From NCBI GenBank assembly GCA_945947715.1, contig CAMEYZ010000110.1, forward strand, positions 1 to 7,458: DNA of 7,458 nt. Reading direction: 5' to 3'. Shown piece after piece: positions 6,428-7,458 of the stretch; the first letter of the stretch is position 1; each line of letters starts with the position of its first letter. The position numbers were made by a program, and so were the translations under genes. The notes below the pieces were generated by a model that saw only the letters and a list, made by a program, of their open reading frames with translations, had not been told where the DNA came from and made no database searches. This stretch comes from an uncultured Clostridia bacterium (GTDB taxonomy: Bacteria; Bacillota; Clostridia; Oscillospirales; Ruminococcaceae).

Positions 6428-6735
6428 ATGACTGCAATATATATTAAATATACTTGCTCAGAATAGCCCGAAGGCTCATATTTTATGAATAATTTGCGGC
6501 AATTCTGTAAAGAATATAAATTGCTTCTGTTTTTTTATCATTGCTTCTATGGCTTAATAGAAGATTTATTATATTTCCCTATAAATTTATATTATATATC
6601 AATGCCGCTAAAATCTGCGGATTTGTATAAAGTATGAATCGCTACATAGCCCAAAAGGGCAAAGAATCTTAAAAATCTTATATTTCGCCTTATAGAAGTA
6701 ATGTCCGATCATTATTTATATAAGGAGGTCATGCT
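6428..6735 (+). other. Long untranslated leader of rny
   Basis: About 308 nt of AT-rich sequence without a credible gene. It contains AGCC/GGCT around 6464-6476, a weak GCAATT...AATTGC pairing followed by T7 (ending near 6537), a perfect 7-bp hairpin CTTCTAT/ATAGAAG (6544-6563), a possible long-range pairing GCGGCA (6496-6501) with TGCCGC (6603-6608), and GCCC/GGGC near 6649-6660. The motif ATTGCTTCT is repeated at 6520-6528 and 6540-6548. I recognise no known riboswitch family. It may be a regulated or self-processed leader. Confidence 0.45.
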
Positions 6736-7458
6736 ATGCCACCGGTATTAATCGCTGTTATCGCAGCCGTAGCGGCTGCCGCTGTGTCGGGAATAATCTT
6801 TTTCCGAGTAGGCGTGTCATACAGAAAGGCACAGGCGGAATCGGTCATCGGCTCGGCTGAAAAGGAAGCCGAAAGGATAATCGAAGCTGCCCGCGAAGAA
6901 GCCGAGAGCAAAAAGAAGATCGCCCTTGTGGAGGCTAAGGACGAAATCCACAAGGACCGCAACGAACTTGAAAAGGAAATCAAGGACAGACGTAATGAGC
7001 TTTCCCGACAGGAAAGACGTATCCAACAGAAGGAAGAGAATCTTGACAAGAAAAATGATAATCTCGAAAAGAAGGACGAGCTGCTCCAGAAAAAGCTGAA
7101 GCAGGCGGACGAAAAGCTTGAAGAGGCTGAGGTCATCAGAAAATCTCAGATAGAAACTCTGGAGAAGATATCTCAGTTTACCATGGACCAGGCTAAGGAG
7201 CATCTGCTCTCTATGCTTGAAAATGATCTTTCTCACGAAAAGGCACTTAAGATACAGCAGTATGAGCAGCAGCTCAAGGATGAGTGTGAGGATAAGGCAA
7301 GAAATCTTATCTCCCTGGCAGTTTCAAAATGTGCTGCAGATCAGGTCGCAGAGACTGCTGTTTCCGTTGTTCCGCTCCCCAATGATGAGATGAAGGGACG
7401 TATCATCGGACGTGAGGGCAGAAATATCAGAACTCTTGAAACACTTACAGGCGTTGAG
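6736..7458 (+). CDS. rny: Ribonuclease Y, N-terminal part (3' end outside window)
   Basis: RNase Y is the membrane-anchored endoribonuclease that starts decay and processing of many mRNAs in Firmicutes. The visible 241 residues show an N-terminal membrane segment (about 4-23), then a long highly charged Lys/Glu coiled coil (about 30-190), then the start of the KH RNA-binding domain with the signature GRIIGREGRNIRTLE (221-235). The family is usually about 520 residues, so the HD catalytic domain lies beyond the right edge. The start is fixed by a perfect AAGGAGGT site (6722-6729) 6 nt upstream; an out-of-frame ATG at 6731 stops after six codons. The gene is divergent from the T-box/ATPase unit and has its own promoter and long leader. 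Confidence 0.96.
   Translation, partial: MPPVLIAVIAAVAAAAVSGIIFFRVGVSYRKAQAESVIGSAEKEAERIIEAAREEAESKKKIALVEAKDEIHKDRNELEKEIKDRRNELSRQERRIQQKEENLDKKNDNLEKKDELLQKKLKQADEKLEEAEVIRKSQIETLEKISQFTMDQAKEHLLSMLENDLSHEKALKIQQYEQQLKDECEDKARNLISLAVSKCAADQVAETAVSVVPLPNDEMKGRIIGREGRNIRTLETLTGVE

Noticed and set aside
6428..6466. 12-codon leaderless frame at the predicted rny transcript start
   Set aside because: It has no ribosome binding site and is too short to support; the coincidence of ATG with the predicted start depends on an unmapped start site.
6729..7236. Minus-strand open frames opposite rny
   Set aside because: Ser/Phe/Leu-rich translations are the expected antisense of the Lys/Glu-rich RNase Y coiled coil.
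1..7458. CRISPR array, tRNA, rRNA, transposase or phage genes
   Set aside because: None was seen on either strand.

Overview
The window looks like chromosomal DNA of a low-to-moderate GC Firmicute, most likely a Ruminococcus-type member of the Oscillospiraceae/Clostridia. The reasons are strong AGGAGG ribosome binding sites, sigma-A-like TTGACA/TATAAT promoters, a T-box leader, RNase Y, a ThrRS with a variant zinc-site motif, and a hairpin-rich intergenic sequence of a kind I associate with ruminococci. The genus assignment is inference.

Layout from left to right. (1) Positions 1-1482, minus strand: the N-terminal 494 residues of a Sec-exported protein of unknown function, cut by the window edge. 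(2) Positions 1483-2134: an AT-rich control region. It holds a good minus-strand promoter, a 14-bp palindrome, three GTAAC/GTTAC half-sites 10 bp apart, a weaker second minus-strand promoter, and a plus-strand promoter that could make a short RNA ending near the thrS terminator. (3) 2185-4137, minus: complete thrS (threonyl-tRNA synthetase), followed by a 13-bp-stem terminator. (4) 4138-4759: no gene. It holds a weak thrS promoter and about 400 bp of consecutive perfect stem-loops that look like an intergenic repeat element. (5) 4760-5926, minus: a complete DUF815-type AAA+ ATPase. (6) 5927-6392: a T-box riboswitch leader with its own terminator and a strong promoter. (7) 6393-6735: a strong plus-strand promoter and an untranslated leader of about 300 nt. 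(8) 6736-7458, plus: the first 241 residues of RNase Y (rny), cut by the right edge before the catalytic HD domain.

The most informative arrangement is T-box leader, DUF815 ATPase, repeat element, thrS, all on the minus strand. The T-box has a plausible ACC (Thr) specifier and a UGGA acceptor-pairing bulge. The simplest reading is a threonine-tRNA-responsive leader that once sat next to thrS, or still reaches it by read-through, with the ATPase now the first gene under its control. RNase Y is divergently transcribed from the same intergenic region.
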